Origin: an uncultured Anaerotruncus sp.
GTDB taxonomy: Bacteria > Bacillota > Clostridia > Oscillospirales > Ruminococcaceae
Length of the DNA: 27,751 bases
Assembly: GCF_902490045.1 (NCBI RefSeq)
Contig: NZ_CABUCJ010000024.1
Location: 1-27,751, forward strand
Direction of reading: 5' to 3'
Every line of letters begins with the position of its first letter. Positions within the stretch are counted from its first letter, which is position 1. The translations under genes and the position numbers were made by a program. Positions 1-6,741 of the stretch are shown here, piece after piece. Below the pieces are notes generated by a model. That model ran no database searches. It was not told where the DNA came from and worked only from the letters and a program-made list of their open reading frames with translations.

Positions 1-685
1 GGGTGAGCCAGTCCGCGCCCTCATGGATGATCCCGCCGATGTCGCACATCACGAGCTCGCCGAACTCCATCCGGAGCAGCAGCCTGCCCACGGAGATGCC
101 CGCCGCGCCCGCGCCGTTCAAAACGACGCGGAGAGCGCCCTTTTTCCGCCCCGTGACCCGGCAGGCGTTGAGCAGCGCCGCGCAGGCGACGACGGCGGTG
201 CCGTGCTGGTCGTCGTGGAAGACGGGGATCTCACACTCCTCCTTGAGCCGCCGTTCGATCTCGAAGCAGCGGGGCGCGGAGATGTCCTCCAGATTGATGC
301 CGCCGAAGCTCTTGGAGAGGAGCTTTACCGTATTGACGATCGTATCGGGGTCCTTGCTGTCGATGCAGAGCGGGAAGGCGTCCACGTCCGCGAACGCCTT
401 GAAGAGCGCGCATTTGCCCTCCATGACCGGCATCGCGGCCGCGGGGCCGATATCGCCGAGCCCGAGCACCGCCGTGCCGTCAGTGACGACCGCGACGAGG
501 TTCCCCCGCCGGGTCAACGTGTAGGAGAGGGACTCGTCCCGTTCGATCTCGAGACAGGGCTGGGCCACGCCGGGCGTGTAGGCCATCGACAGGTCCTCCC
601 GCCGCTCGATCGGCACGCGGGAGACGACCTCGATCTTTCCCTTCCATTCATAGTGCTTTTGCAGAGCCTGTTCTTTGATGTCCAT
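1..685 (-). CDS. Malic enzyme (oxaloacetate-decarboxylating malate dehydrogenase), C-terminal part cut by window edge
   Basis: Malic enzyme oxidatively decarboxylates malate to pyruvate with NAD(P). The first 228 residues are visible; family members are usually about 390-450 aa, so roughly 40% lies outside the window. The translation starts MDIKEQALQKHYEWKGKIEV and shows family motifs: SMAYTPGVAQPC near residue 35, VTDGTAVLGLGDIG near 65, FGGINLEDISAPRCFEIE near 125, the FHDDQHGTA metal/substrate segment near 150, and the start of the Rossmann nucleotide fold, VLNGAGAAG, near 185. The ATG at 685 has GGAGG (690-694) four bases upstream. It lies 21 bases after the PHP gene stop, so the two are probably co-transcribed. 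NAD versus NADP preference cannot be told from this fragment. The identification is firm. Confidence 0.93.
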   Translation of the reverse strand, partial: MDIKEQALQKHYEWKGKIEVVSRVPIERREDLSMAYTPGVAQPCLEIERDESLSYTLTRRGNLVAVVTDGTAVLGLGDIGPAAAMPVMEGKCALFKAFADVDAFPLCIDSKDPDTIVNTVKLLSKSFGGINLEDISAPRCFEIERRLKEECEIPVFHDDQHGTAVVACAALLNACRVTGRKKGALRVVLNGAGAAGISVGRLLLRMEFGELVMCDIGGIIHEGADWLT

Positions 686-706
686 GCGTCCTCCGTGCGT
701 ATTTTT

Positions 707-1543
707 TTATGATCTGCTCTTTGAGAGCTTGAAAATCCGTTCCAGCGGCTCCTGCATCGTCAGGCAGGTGCCGAGCGGGTTGGGATGGTTGGTGTTGCCG
801 CCGTGGAAGTCGGTGCCGCCCGTGGCGATGAGGCCGTACCGCGCGATCACCGCGTCGATCGCGGGGATGTCCTTCTCCTTGACGCGCGGATGGTACCGCT
901 CCACCCCGTCGATCACGCCCGCCTCGGCGAGTTCCGCCATCAGGTCGACCGAATCGTACTCGGACGGGTGCGCCAGCACGCAGACGCCGCCCGCGCTCCT
1001 GACCAGCCTGGCGGCCTCCCACACGTCCGGATAGGCGTGCGGGACAAAGCAGCTTCCCGTCTTTTCCGCGAGCAGCTGGCGAAAGAGGCCGCCATAGAGG
1101 CTCTCCGCATAGCCGAGGTCGGCGAGCGCGAGCATGATGTGCACGTTATAGAGCGCCGCCGAGCCCTTGGCGCAGCGCAGGACATGCTCCTCCGTCACCG
1201 GGAAGAGTTTCATAACCCTGCGCATACTCTCCCGGATGGCCCGATCCCGTCCCTCGAGGGTGTGCTTGAGCATCCCCTCGAGCCGGTCGGGCACCTTGGG
1301 CTGGTAGCAGAGCAGGTGGACCTTCCGGTCCCGGGCAAAATCCCGCGCCGAAATCTCCACTCCGCCGATCACCCCGATGCCGTAGCGCTTGCCGAGCTGC
1401 TCGGCGCGGCTGACGCCCGCCATCGTATCGTGGTCGGTCAGCGCGACAAAGTCGAGACCGGCGCGTTTGGCATAGAGGATCAGGTCATCGATGCCGAGGG
1501 AACCGTCGGAAAAGCGTGTGTGACAATGCAGGTCGCCGATCAT
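707..1543 (-). CDS. PHP-domain metal-dependent phosphoesterase (TrpH/YciV-like)
   Basis: 278 aa. PHP-domain proteins of this size hydrolyse phosphoesters with a multi-metal centre; the TrpH/YciV (RNase AM) group acts on 3',5'-nucleoside bisphosphates and RNA 5' ends. Visible ligand motifs are DLHCHTRFSDG (residues 4-14; D4, H6, H8, D13), LTDHDT (35-40), GVEIS (E63), an AHP motif in the third quarter, and a C-terminal GTDFHGG. The length fits the family and no extra domain is seen. The ATG at 1543 is preceded by AGGAGG at good spacing and by the promoter at 1588-1617. It is the first gene of a likely two-gene unit with malic enzyme. The exact substrate is inferred from family only; histidinol-phosphatase-like PHP proteins are the main alternative. 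Confidence 0.88.
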   Translation of the reverse strand: MIGDLHCHTRFSDGSLGIDDLILYAKRAGLDFVALTDHDTMAGVSRAEQLGKRYGIGVIGGVEISARDFARDRKVHLLCYQPKVPDRLEGMLKHTLEGRDRAIRESMRRVMKLFPVTEEHVLRCAKGSAALYNVHIMLALADLGYAESLYGGLFRQLLAEKTGSCFVPHAYPDVWEAARLVRSAGGVCVLAHPSEYDSVDLMAELAEAGVIDGVERYHPRVKEKDIPAIDAVIARYGLIATGGTDFHGGNTNHPNPLGTCLTMQEPLERIFKLSKSRS

Positions 1544-1587
1544 CTTTGTCGCCTCCTGTCCTTGGAATCTTTCAAATAATTGTTTTT

Positions 1588-1617
1588 ATTATACACCGGC
1601 CCGGCCCCGCCGCGCAA
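1588..1617 (-). promoter_or_regulatory. Sigma-A-type promoter for the PHP/malic enzyme unit
   Basis: Minus-strand TTGCGC (1617-1612), 18-base spacer, TATAAT (1593-1588). The perfect -10 sits about 45 bases before the ATG at 1543 in an AT-rich pocket. It is back to back with the plus-strand promoter at 1626-1653, so the -35 boxes lie 9 bases apart and the two units may compete for polymerase. Confidence 0.6.
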
Positions 1618-1625
1618 CTTCTATT

Positions 1626-1653
1626 TTGAAAATTCAGAAGGCTGTGCTATAAT
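1626..1653 (+). promoter_or_regulatory. Extended -10 sigma-A promoter for the DnaD/helicase-loader unit
   Basis: TTGAAA (1626-1631), 16-base spacer, TGC-TATAAT (1645-1653). The TGn extension and perfect -10 make this a strong candidate. Predicted transcription would start near 1660, leaving a 5' leader of about 125 bases before the ATG at 1788. Confidence 0.65.
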
Positions 1654-1659
1654 ATCCGC

Positions 1660-1775
1660 AGGACAGACCGCTTCGCGGTTTGTTCCCACCAAAGGCGGGA
1701 AGCGCCGTATTTCCGCGTGCCGCGGTCCTTTGGCCGCGGGGAAGGCCGACGCCGCTTTTTCCAATATTTGATTTT
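1660..1775 (+). promoter_or_regulatory. Hairpin-rich 5' leader of the DnaD-domain gene
   Basis: Between the promoter and the RBS the plus strand holds three successive inverted repeats. They are ACCGC/GCGGT around a 3-base loop (about 1667-1679), TTCCCaCC/GGcGGGAA around AAA (1683-1701), and CCGCGGtCC/GGCCGCGG around a TTT-containing loop (about 1720-1740). A short GGC/GCC stem and a T5 tract (about 1756-1760) follow. I do not recognise a riboswitch class. It may simply be structured leader RNA or an attenuator-like device. Confidence 0.35.
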
Positions 1776-1787
1776 GAGGAGTCCGCC

Positions 1788-2807
1788 ATGTCCTATTTGA
1801 TCGATTCGGGCATCTGGTCGTCGGTCTTCGCGGTGCCAACCGCAGTCGTAGACGACCACATCAAGATGTGCTCCCCCCTCTCGCTGAAAATCCTGCTGCT
1901 CATGCTGCGCCACTCGGGGACTCCCGTCGACGTGCAGTGGCTCTCCGAGCGGCTTTGCATCCCCGCCGGCGACATCGCCGACGCGGTCAACTACTGGGTC
2001 GGCGCGGGCATCGTCCGCGAGAGCAGCGCGGCGGCGGAACGTCTCCCCGCGCGCCCGGCCCCTTCCGGGGCGCCCGCCCTCCCCGCCCCCGCCGTAAAGG
2101 AAGAAGTTTCCACCGAGGGGCAGCGGATCGTCACCATCTCGGCGCGTCAGAAGATTTCGCGGGCGGACATCGCCGAAATGGAGAAGGCGGACGGCGCCAT
2201 CGGGGAGCTCCTGCGGGAGGCGCAGAACATCCTGGGCGCCCCGCTCACCCCTGTCGAAAGCGAAATTCTCGTCGCGCTGCACAGCTATTACGGGCTGGAC
2301 ACCGGCGCGGTGCTCATGCTGCTCCAGTACTGCGTGGAAAGCGGGCACCGCGGCATGAACTACCTCGAAAAGACGGCGGCCGCCTGGATGGAGAAGGGCA
2401 TCTCCACCCACGAGCAGGTCGAGCGGGAGATCGTCCGGCTCACCCGCAGCAGCGAAAATGAAAAAAAGGTCGTCAAGGCGTTCGGCATCTACAGCCGCTC
2501 CCTGACCCCGAAGGAACGCGGCTGCATCGAGCGGTGGTTCTCGCTCGGGCTGGATGAAAAGCTCATCTTCCTCGCCTGTGAACGCGCGGTGGAAAACACC
2601 GGGAAGGTGTCCTTTGCCTACGCCGACAAGATCCTCTCCTCCTGGAAGACGAAGGGGATCACAACCGTCAAGGCCGCGGTGGAGGACCTTTCCGCGGGCG
2701 CGGCCCGGCGCGCCGGGCCGCAGAACAAGTCGGCGCAGACGGGGCGCGACTCATCGCTCGACATGGACAAGCTGCACGCCCTGCTGCACCGGCAGGCGGA
2801 CGATTAG
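1788..2807 (+). CDS. DnaD-domain replication/primosome protein
   Basis: 339 aa. DnaD/DnaB-type proteins of Firmicutes help load the replicative helicase at origins and restart sites. The N-terminal about 80 residues look like a winged-helix region. A Pro/Ala linker follows (about 82-105), then two tandem DnaD-type C-terminal (DDBH2-like) repeats at about 140-215 and 225-300. Each ends in the family signature of an aromatic/hydrophobic helix then W-x-x-x-G-I (AAAWMEKGI at 197-205 and SSWKTKGI at 284-291). The start is the ATG at 1788 with GAGGA (1776-1780) seven bases upstream. An in-frame ATG at 1680 would add 36 low-quality Pro/Arg residues and has no RBS. The helicase loader follows 12 bases later, the same pairing as dnaB-dnaI in Bacillus. 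It could be called DnaB- or DnaD-like; the sequence alone does not settle which. Confidence 0.87.
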   Translation: MSYLIDSGIWSSVFAVPTAVVDDHIKMCSPLSLKILLLMLRHSGTPVDVQWLSERLCIPAGDIADAVNYWVGAGIVRESSAAAERLPARPAPSGAPALPAPAVKEEVSTEGQRIVTISARQKISRADIAEMEKADGAIGELLREAQNILGAPLTPVESEILVALHSYYGLDTGAVLMLLQYCVESGHRGMNYLEKTAAAWMEKGISTHEQVEREIVRLTRSSENEKKVVKAFGIYSRSLTPKERGCIERWFSLGLDEKLIFLACERAVENTGKVSFAYADKILSSWKTKGITTVKAAVEDLSAGAARRAGPQNKSAQTGRDSSLDMDKLHALLHRQADD

Positions 2808-2819
2808 GAGGGGCCCCAC

Positions 2820-3812
2820 ATGGGATACGCAAAGGAAATTTACCAGAAGGCGCAGCGGGCGCTCGACGAATCCCGCGCCGCCGCGCAGCAGGATGCCCAG
2901 CGGCGGCGCGCCGCCCTCTACGCCGAGCTGCCGCAGCTCGGCGAGATCGAACGGGAACTCTCCGCGACGGGACTCGCCGCCGCGCAGGCTGCGATCGGCG
3001 GCGGAGAGGACGCCGCGCGGCTGATCGAGCGGCTGCGCGCCCGCAACCTCGCGCTCCAGGAGCGCCGCGCCGAAATCCTCCGGGAGGCCGGCAAACCGGA
3101 AAACGCGCTCGCGGTGCGTTATTCCTGCCCCGCCTGCCAGGACACCGGCTACATCGGGCAGAAGCAGTGCGCCTGCCTCCAAAAGCTGCTGCGTGAATTC
3201 GCCTGCGAGAGCCTCAGCGACACGAGCGGCATGAGTGACTGCCGGTTTGAAAACTTCGACCTCTTCTACTACCCCGCCGAACCCGGCGGGCCCTACGGCG
3301 TCGTCCCCCGCCGCGCGATGGAAAAGGTGCTGTCCGCCTGCCGCGAATACGCGCGCGCCTTCTCCCCCAGCAGCGAAAGCCTGCTCTTTTTGGGCGGTAC
3401 GGGGCTCGGGAAGACCCACCTCTCGCTGGCGATCTCCTATGAGGTCGTCCGGAAGGGCTTCGGCGTCGTCTATACGACCGCCCCCCGCCTGCTCGACAAG
3501 CTCCAAACACAGCAGTTCTCCCGGAACGGTGGCGGCGATACCGACTACCAGGCGCTGGCCGGGGAGTGCGACCTGCTCGTCATCGACGACCTCGGCGCGG
3601 AGTTCTCCACAAGCTTTTCGGTTGCCGCGCTCTATAACCTCATCAATTCCCGCATCATCGCCCGCCGCCCCACCGTGATCAGCACCAACTTCGACGAACA
3701 GGTGCTCCGCGAACGGTACGGCGACCGCATCCTCTCCCGCCTGCTCTGCGCCTACCGGCCGATGCAGTTTTACGGCGAGGATATCCGGATGCTCAAGCGG
3801 TACGGACGATAA
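2820..3812 (+). CDS. dnaI: DnaC/DnaI-type helicase loader ATPase with zinc-binding cysteines
   Basis: 330 aa AAA+ ATPase of the DnaC/IstB family, expected to load the hexameric replicative helicase onto DNA. The N-terminal about 90 residues are charged and helical (coiled-coil-like, rich in Arg/Glu/Ala), matching the helicase-binding region of loaders. A cysteine cluster follows: C103, C106, C117 and C119 (CPACQDTGYI then CAC). Walker A is GGTGLGKT (192-199), Walker B LLVIDD (252-257), sensor 1 STN (288-290), and an Arg-containing YGDRILSRL segment (300-308) precedes the end. The ATG at 2820 has GGAGGGG just upstream. The DnaD-domain neighbour and the zinc cluster argue for the chromosomal loader rather than a transposon IstB. 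The symbol is by analogy with Bacillus. Confidence 0.85.
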   Translation: MGYAKEIYQKAQRALDESRAAAQQDAQRRRAALYAELPQLGEIERELSATGLAAAQAAIGGGEDAARLIERLRARNLALQERRAEILREAGKPENALAVRYSCPACQDTGYIGQKQCACLQKLLREFACESLSDTSGMSDCRFENFDLFYYPAEPGGPYGVVPRRAMEKVLSACREYARAFSPSSESLLFLGGTGLGKTHLSLAISYEVVRKGFGVVYTTAPRLLDKLQTQQFSRNGGGDTDYQALAGECDLLVIDDLGAEFSTSFSVAALYNLINSRIIARRPTVISTNFDEQVLRERYGDRILSRLLCAYRPMQFYGEDIRMLKRYGR

Positions 3813-3828
3813 CCGGAAAAACAAAACA

Positions 3829-3856
3829 GGGGCCGTTGGCGTACGCCAACGGCCCC
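3829..3856. terminator. Bidirectional intrinsic terminator between convergent units
   Basis: A perfect 28-base palindrome: GGGGCCGTTGGC (3829-3840), a self-complementary GTAC centre, then the mirror arm to 3856. The plus strand ends in TTTCC. The minus strand runs on into TGTTTTGTTTTT, the better U-tract. It closes the helicase-loader unit on the plus strand and the operon ending at 3865 on the minus strand. Confidence 0.85.
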
Positions 3857-3864
3857 TTTCCATC

Positions 3865-4680
3865 TTATTTCAGCTGGTTTTTGAGGTAGCCCATATAGCT
3901 CGCGTAGTGAGCGAAAACGATGCCCGGCTCCTGTAGGTCGGGGCACCAGCGCTTGAGCCATTCGAGGGAGACGTATCCCTGGTACCCGTTGTCGGACAAA
4001 ATTTTCAGCGCGTCGAAAACGGGGACGTCGCCGTAGCCCATCATGCGGTAGACGAGTTTTCCGTCCTGCATCGCGGAATCCTTGACGTGCAGGTAGCGGA
4101 CCCACGTCCCGATGTTCTCCCACGTTTTGGCGGGAGACTCCCCGAAGAACCGGTAGGGGTGGTGAAGGTCCCAGAGCACGCCGCCCGTCTCCGGGTCGAC
4201 GTCCTGCATGAATTCGCGCATTTTGGAGGAGTCGGCGAGCTCGCCGCTCGTCTCGAGCAGCACCGCGACGCCCGTGCCCCTCGCGTAGACGCACAGCTCG
4301 GTGTAAAGGCGTTTAACCTGTAGGATATTCTCCCCCGCAGCGGGAGCCGCGCCCGGCGTGATGATCACGCGCACATAGGGGGTTCCGAGCTTTTTCGCCA
4401 GGTCGATATAGGCCTTCGCCTCATCCATATAGCGGTCATAGTCGCCCGACAGCCCGAGGCAGGCACCCGAGGTGAGCATCGGAATCTCCATTCCCGCCTT
4501 TTCCAGGCGCGCGCGGGTTTCGTCGAGGTGCTTCTCGCTGAAAGCGCGGATGGAGGGCGCGAACATCTCGTTTTCCACGCCGCGCACCTCGATGCCGTCC
4601 AGCCCCAGATCCTTTGCGGTGGCGAAAATCTCGTCCCACGACCAGCCGGGACAACCCAAAGTCGAAAATGCAGTTTTCAT
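3865..4680 (-). CDS. Sugar phosphate isomerase/epimerase-like TIM-barrel protein
   Basis: 271 aa of the xylose-isomerase-like TIM-barrel superfamily, typical of sugar epimerases, dehydratases and inosose/hydroxypyruvate isomerases. Family landmarks are STLGCPGWSWDEIF at the N-terminus, GLDGIEVRG, PYVRVI, then the four divalent-metal ligands in their usual order: LLETSGE (Glu), LWDLHHPY (Asp), YLHVKD (His) and SLEWL (Glu). The length is standard. I chose the ATG at 4680 because GGAG lies 7 bases upstream; an upstream in-frame TTG at 4704 has no RBS. It is the last gene of the apparent operon with the pseudokinase and acyl-CoA synthetase, 58 bases after the pseudokinase stop with no convincing terminator between. 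The substrate cannot be deduced. Confidence 0.85.
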   Translation of the reverse strand: MKTAFSTLGCPGWSWDEIFATAKDLGLDGIEVRGVENEMFAPSIRAFSEKHLDETRARLEKAGMEIPMLTSGACLGLSGDYDRYMDEAKAYIDLAKKLGTPYVRVIITPGAAPAAGENILQVKRLYTELCVYARGTGVAVLLETSGELADSSKMREFMQDVDPETGGVLWDLHHPYRFFGESPAKTWENIGTWVRYLHVKDSAMQDGKLVYRMMGYGDVPVFDALKILSDNGYQGYVSLEWLKRWCPDLQEPGIVFAHYASYMGYLKNQLK

Positions 4681-4738
4681 CATATCGCTCCATTCCGCCG
4701 CCAAAACGGCCGGCTCATTAACAGACAGAAAGCCTTTC

Positions 4739-6667
4739 CTACTCGTCCCTTGGCTTGAGACGCCGGGAGGAATCCGAATCCGTGCCGCTCTTGCGGGAGG
4801 TGATGATCCGGGAGGCGGACCGTTCCCGGTCGTCCCGCTCGTCCTCCGAGCTGCCGCTCTCCTCCATCACGACCTTGCGGATGTAGAGGAACACGGTGTC
4901 CTTCTCCTTGTTGAGCTGGGTGCCCGGCTCCGGCTCGGCGCGCTCGATCACATCGGGCTCGTAGCTCTTGTCGTAGACCTCGATCACCTGGTAGTTGAGC
5001 TCCAGGTCGGTCAGCGCCATGATCGCGTCCTCGATCGGCATCCCAACCACCTGGGGCATTTCGATCAGCTCGGGGCCTTTGGAGACGTAGACGGTCACCC
5101 TTCCCCGGTTCGGCATCTTGGTGCCCTCGACCGGCTGCTGGTCGCAGACCACGCCCGGCTCGTAGACGTCGTTGAACTTCTCCTCGAACACGAGCTCATA
5201 CCGTTCGCCCAGCTGTTCGTTGTTCCGGAGGGAATCGGCGTTGGTTCCCACGAAGCGGGGCACCTTGTCGTCCTCGCCCGCCTCGTCGCCCGAATAGTCG
5301 GTGCCGCCCTGCATCGAATGATCGTCGGCGCCGCCCTCGCTTGCCGTGGGGGAAACCAGGTCGGTGAGGTAGTTGGTCGCGAACCAGTACATCGCGCCCG
5401 CGAGCAGCGCCGTGGCGACGAACGCCGAGAGAATCAGCATCAGCACGGGATGGGCGCGTTTGCGTTTGGGGCGCTTTTCGCGCCGGCCGGCTTTGCGCGC
5501 GGGCTTCGGCTGCGCGGGATTCCCTCCGCCCGGCGGCGGGATCAGGTCGATGCCGCTCTGTTCAAAGCGCGCCGCCGTGCGCGGCGGCTGCTTTTCCCGC
5601 TCCTCCCGTTCGGCGGCCGCGCGGCGGATTTCCTGCCGGTAAGCGCTGTCGTCGGGCGACTCGTAGGATTTGCGCGGCGCGGCGGTGTAGACCGCCGTGT
5701 TGGAACCCTCGTCCGCGAGCAGTCCGGATATCAAGAGCTCGGCGGACTGGATGCGGTCCTCCACCTCGACCGCGAGGGCGCGGTTGATCGCGCCAACCAC
5801 ATTTTCAGTCATCTCGCCGCTGATCATCTGGCTGTCAAGCAGGTCGTCGCCGTAGACGCGGTCAAGCGCGGCGGGCGGGTTCTCCCCCGTCACCGTCCGG
5901 TAAGTGATCGCGCCGAGCGCGTACACGTCGGTCCAATTGCCCTGCCAGCTGTTGAGCGCGTACTGCTCGGGGGCGGCATAGCCCTCGAAGAGCTGCGCGC
6001 CGGTCTCGCTCTTGTTGGTGCGGGCCGCAGCGATCGAAAAGCTGGTCACCCACAGGGCGCCCGACTGGTCGAGGTGGACCGTCCGCGGGGAAAGCCCCCG
6101 GTGGATCAGCCCCGCCTTGTGGAAGTTGACGACCGTGTGGAAGAGGGGCATCAGCAGTTTTTTGGCGTGCCTCCAGGGAAGCCTGCCGCCGCTGCGCGCG
6201 AGGAAGGATTCCAGCGAAATCGTCTTGATATAGCGGTAAACCGCATAGATCGTGTTGTTCTCAAAGAGCAGGTCGGTGATGGGGAGCACCTTCTCCCCCG
6301 CGGGCAGCGCCATGACCGACCGGCACAGGTCCTCAAAGTCGGACATGAGTGCCTTGTACTGCGCCTCCGAGCTGGCCAGCGGCTGCACGCTGAAGTTCTC
6401 GTGGTCGCGGCGGGTAATGCAGCCGGGCGCGTATTCACGCACCCAGACGCGCACCTCTTCCCTGCGGTCGTACCCGACGTACCAGACGCCCTCCGGGTCG
6501 TCCGCAACCATCTTTCCGACGAGATACCGCCCGCCCAGCCCGCTGCCGGGCTGCAGGTAGTTCAGGTCGGACGACGCGTCCGCGCGGTATCCGCAGATGC
6601 CGCACGTCTCCCCCTCGAAAAGAGGGGACATGCAGCCCATGCACAGGTTCAGTTCATTTACGGCCAT
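4739..6667 (-). CDS. Zinc-ribbon PASTA-domain Ser/Thr pseudokinase (membrane-anchored)
   Basis: 642 aa. Order: a Cys knuckle (C9, C12, C22, C25); a protein-kinase-like domain (about 47-318); a Glu/Arg then Pro/Lys-rich juxtamembrane stretch; one membrane helix (about 407-432); an acidic spacer; two PASTA repeats (about 468-531 and 534-599); and a charged tail. The fold landmarks GYAAPEQY and WTDVYALGAITYRTVTG are intact and match a known clostridial kinase family, but the active site is gone. The glycine loop reads VADDPEG, the ATP lysine is Arg (VWVREY, R77), HRD is HRG (G191), the metal Asn is Thr (T196), and DFG is SFS (209-211). It therefore probably binds partners or cell-wall fragments without phosphorylating. 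The start is the ATG at 6667 with AGGAG 11 bases upstream; a GTG at 6679 overlaps that RBS. It follows the acyl-CoA synthetase by 74 bases. Confidence 0.88.
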   Translation of the reverse strand: MAVNELNLCMGCMSPLFEGETCGICGYRADASSDLNYLQPGSGLGGRYLVGKMVADDPEGVWYVGYDRREEVRVWVREYAPGCITRRDHENFSVQPLASSEAQYKALMSDFEDLCRSVMALPAGEKVLPITDLLFENNTIYAVYRYIKTISLESFLARSGGRLPWRHAKKLLMPLFHTVVNFHKAGLIHRGLSPRTVHLDQSGALWVTSFSIAAARTNKSETGAQLFEGYAAPEQYALNSWQGNWTDVYALGAITYRTVTGENPPAALDRVYGDDLLDSQMISGEMTENVVGAINRALAVEVEDRIQSAELLISGLLADEGSNTAVYTAAPRKSYESPDDSAYRQEIRRAAAEREEREKQPPRTAARFEQSGIDLIPPPGGGNPAQPKPARKAGRREKRPKRKRAHPVLMLILSAFVATALLAGAMYWFATNYLTDLVSPTASEGGADDHSMQGGTDYSGDEAGEDDKVPRFVGTNADSLRNNEQLGERYELVFEEKFNDVYEPGVVCDQQPVEGTKMPNRGRVTVYVSKGPELIEMPQVVGMPIEDAIMALTDLELNYQVIEVYDKSYEPDVIERAEPEPGTQLNKEKDTVFLYIRKVVMEESGSSEDERDDRERSASRIITSRKSGTDSDSSRRLKPRDE

Positions 6668-6741
6668 CTGGCGGTTCACTCCTATTCGGGGTCATGGCGG
6701 GACGGCGGGGCCGCCGCGTCAATATTCGGGGCAGGCCCGGC

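Noticed and set aside
2820..3812. IstB-type transposition helper
   Set aside because: No IstA transposase or inverted repeats nearby; the zinc cluster and DnaD-domain neighbour favour a chromosomal helicase loader.
3829..3856. 28-base perfect palindrome considered as a mobile-element end or attachment site
   Set aside because: It lies between two convergent stop codons with a T-rich tract on the minus strand, has no target duplication or transposase nearby, and is explained as a bidirectional terminator.
6684..6741. GC-rich inverted repeat between acyl-CoA synthetase and pseudokinase as a terminator
   Set aside because: The possible stem leaves a loop of about two bases and there is no T-run, so termination is not supported.
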